Shown: in pieces, positions 20,202 through 20,443 of the stretch
Position numbering within the stretch: the stretch's first letter is position 1
How the letters are laid out: every line of letters starts with the position of its first letter
From: a virus
DNA length: 20,443 bases
Strand: one strand, 5' to 3'
Virus record (IMG/VR): IMGVR_UViG_3300009466_000021
Coordinates: 1-20,443 of that record
Notes under the pieces: model-generated
What the model was told of the DNA's origin: nothing
What the model saw: the letters and a program-made list of their open reading frames with translations, nothing else
Database searches by the model: none
Program-made: the position numbers and the translations under genes

Positions 20202-20443
20202 ATGAAAGACATAATAAACAAAATATTCTCACTAGATGCCACGGACCTAGATCAGGTAATCCAGGCAGTCAAGATGAGAAGAAATCAACTTCATTTTCAA
20301 AATGCCAACAAATTAAGAGTGGGCGACAGGGTGGAGTTCGAAGGCAAGAACGGTAGAACCCTACAGGGCACCGTTTCCAAGATCAAGATCAAATATGTAT
20401 TGGTGGCCTGTGACAACGGTCAGAGATGGAATGTTCCGGGATC
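20202..20443 (+). CDS. Small early protein with KOW/SH3-like domain, 3' end outside window
   Basis: 80 complete codons from ATG 20202, open at the window edge. It has the best SD of the plus-strand genes (AAGGAGGTG, 20190-20198, 3-4 nt from the ATG). The N-terminal ~35 residues are helical (MKDIINKIFSLDATDLDQVI, AVKMRRNQLHFQNANK). The rest, LRVGDRVEFEGKNGRTLQGT followed by VSKIKIKYVLVAC and WNVPG, has the VGDxVxF...GxV..I....V.V pattern of small KOW/SH3-type barrels that I recall in many marine phage small proteins. Binding to RNA, DNA or RNA polymerase is possible. It is strongly expressed early, judging by its promoter and SD. Confidence 0.7.
   Translation, partial: MKDIINKIFSLDATDLDQVIQAVKMRRNQLHFQNANKLRVGDRVEFEGKNGRTLQGTVSKIKIKYVLVACDNGQRWNVPG

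Overview
The window looks like a piece of a lytic marine T4-like myovirus genome of the kind that infects SAR11/Pelagibacter, picocyanobacteria or similar plankton. Evidence: low-GC DNA with tightly packed short genes; a phage class I ribonucleotide reductase; a tail fibre with the short N-terminal module seen in marine myoviruses; an N-terminal-twitch radical SAM protein; basic proteins starting MKITEII/MKISEII; and T4-type late promoter boxes (NATAAATA) alongside ordinary sigma70-type early promoters. The host cannot be fixed from sequence alone. No tRNA, CRISPR array, integrase or insertion sequence was seen.

Left part (1-13007), nearly all minus strand. In transcription order from right to left: a 100-aa helical protein, a 407-aa protein with nucleotidyltransferase/ligase-like motifs, a helical 208-aa protein, a highly expressed small structural-type protein with its own late promoter, 5' hairpin, strong Shine-Dalgarno (SD) and terminator, a string of small conserved proteins (one with a C-terminal membrane anchor), two tandem paralogues behind a late promoter, a coiled-coil acidic protein, two adjacent radical SAM enzymes, a RecB-like PD-(D/E)XK exonuclease, a pectate-lyase-fold tail fibre behind a perfect TATAAATA box, and the 5' part of nrdA behind a sigma70-type promoter. 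A plus-strand glycosyltransferase-like gene (10516-11517) interrupts this block and overlaps its neighbours at both ends.

Middle part (13100-17720), both strands. A Trp-rich membrane protein, a GNAT acetyltransferase and a DUF1178 protein expressed from interlocked divergent sigma70 promoters, a strongly expressed basic protein, a UDP-glucose/GDP-mannose dehydrogenase-type enzyme with a small partner gene, and two very basic proteins with the same N-terminal tag. The tagged genes diverge from six perfect copies of a 14-bp tandem repeat.

Right part (17720-20443), mostly plus-strand early genes: a secreted-looking small protein (minus), a 59-aa protein, then a PD-(D/E)XK nuclease gene overlapping a beta-class DNA methyltransferase gene, which together look like a complete type II restriction-modification pair carried by a phage. 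A 62-bp module (81% identical copies) holding a promoter, and in one copy also a terminator, precedes both the nuclease gene and the next early gene.

Working picture (inference): early genes attack or remodel the host. The restriction pair could cut host DNA while protecting phage DNA, and the exonuclease and ribonucleotide reductase could turn it into dNTPs. Late genes supply virion parts and packaged basic proteins. A recurring feature is promoter boxes lying only 6-10 bp from the start codon with no SD, which implies leaderless or almost leaderless mRNAs.
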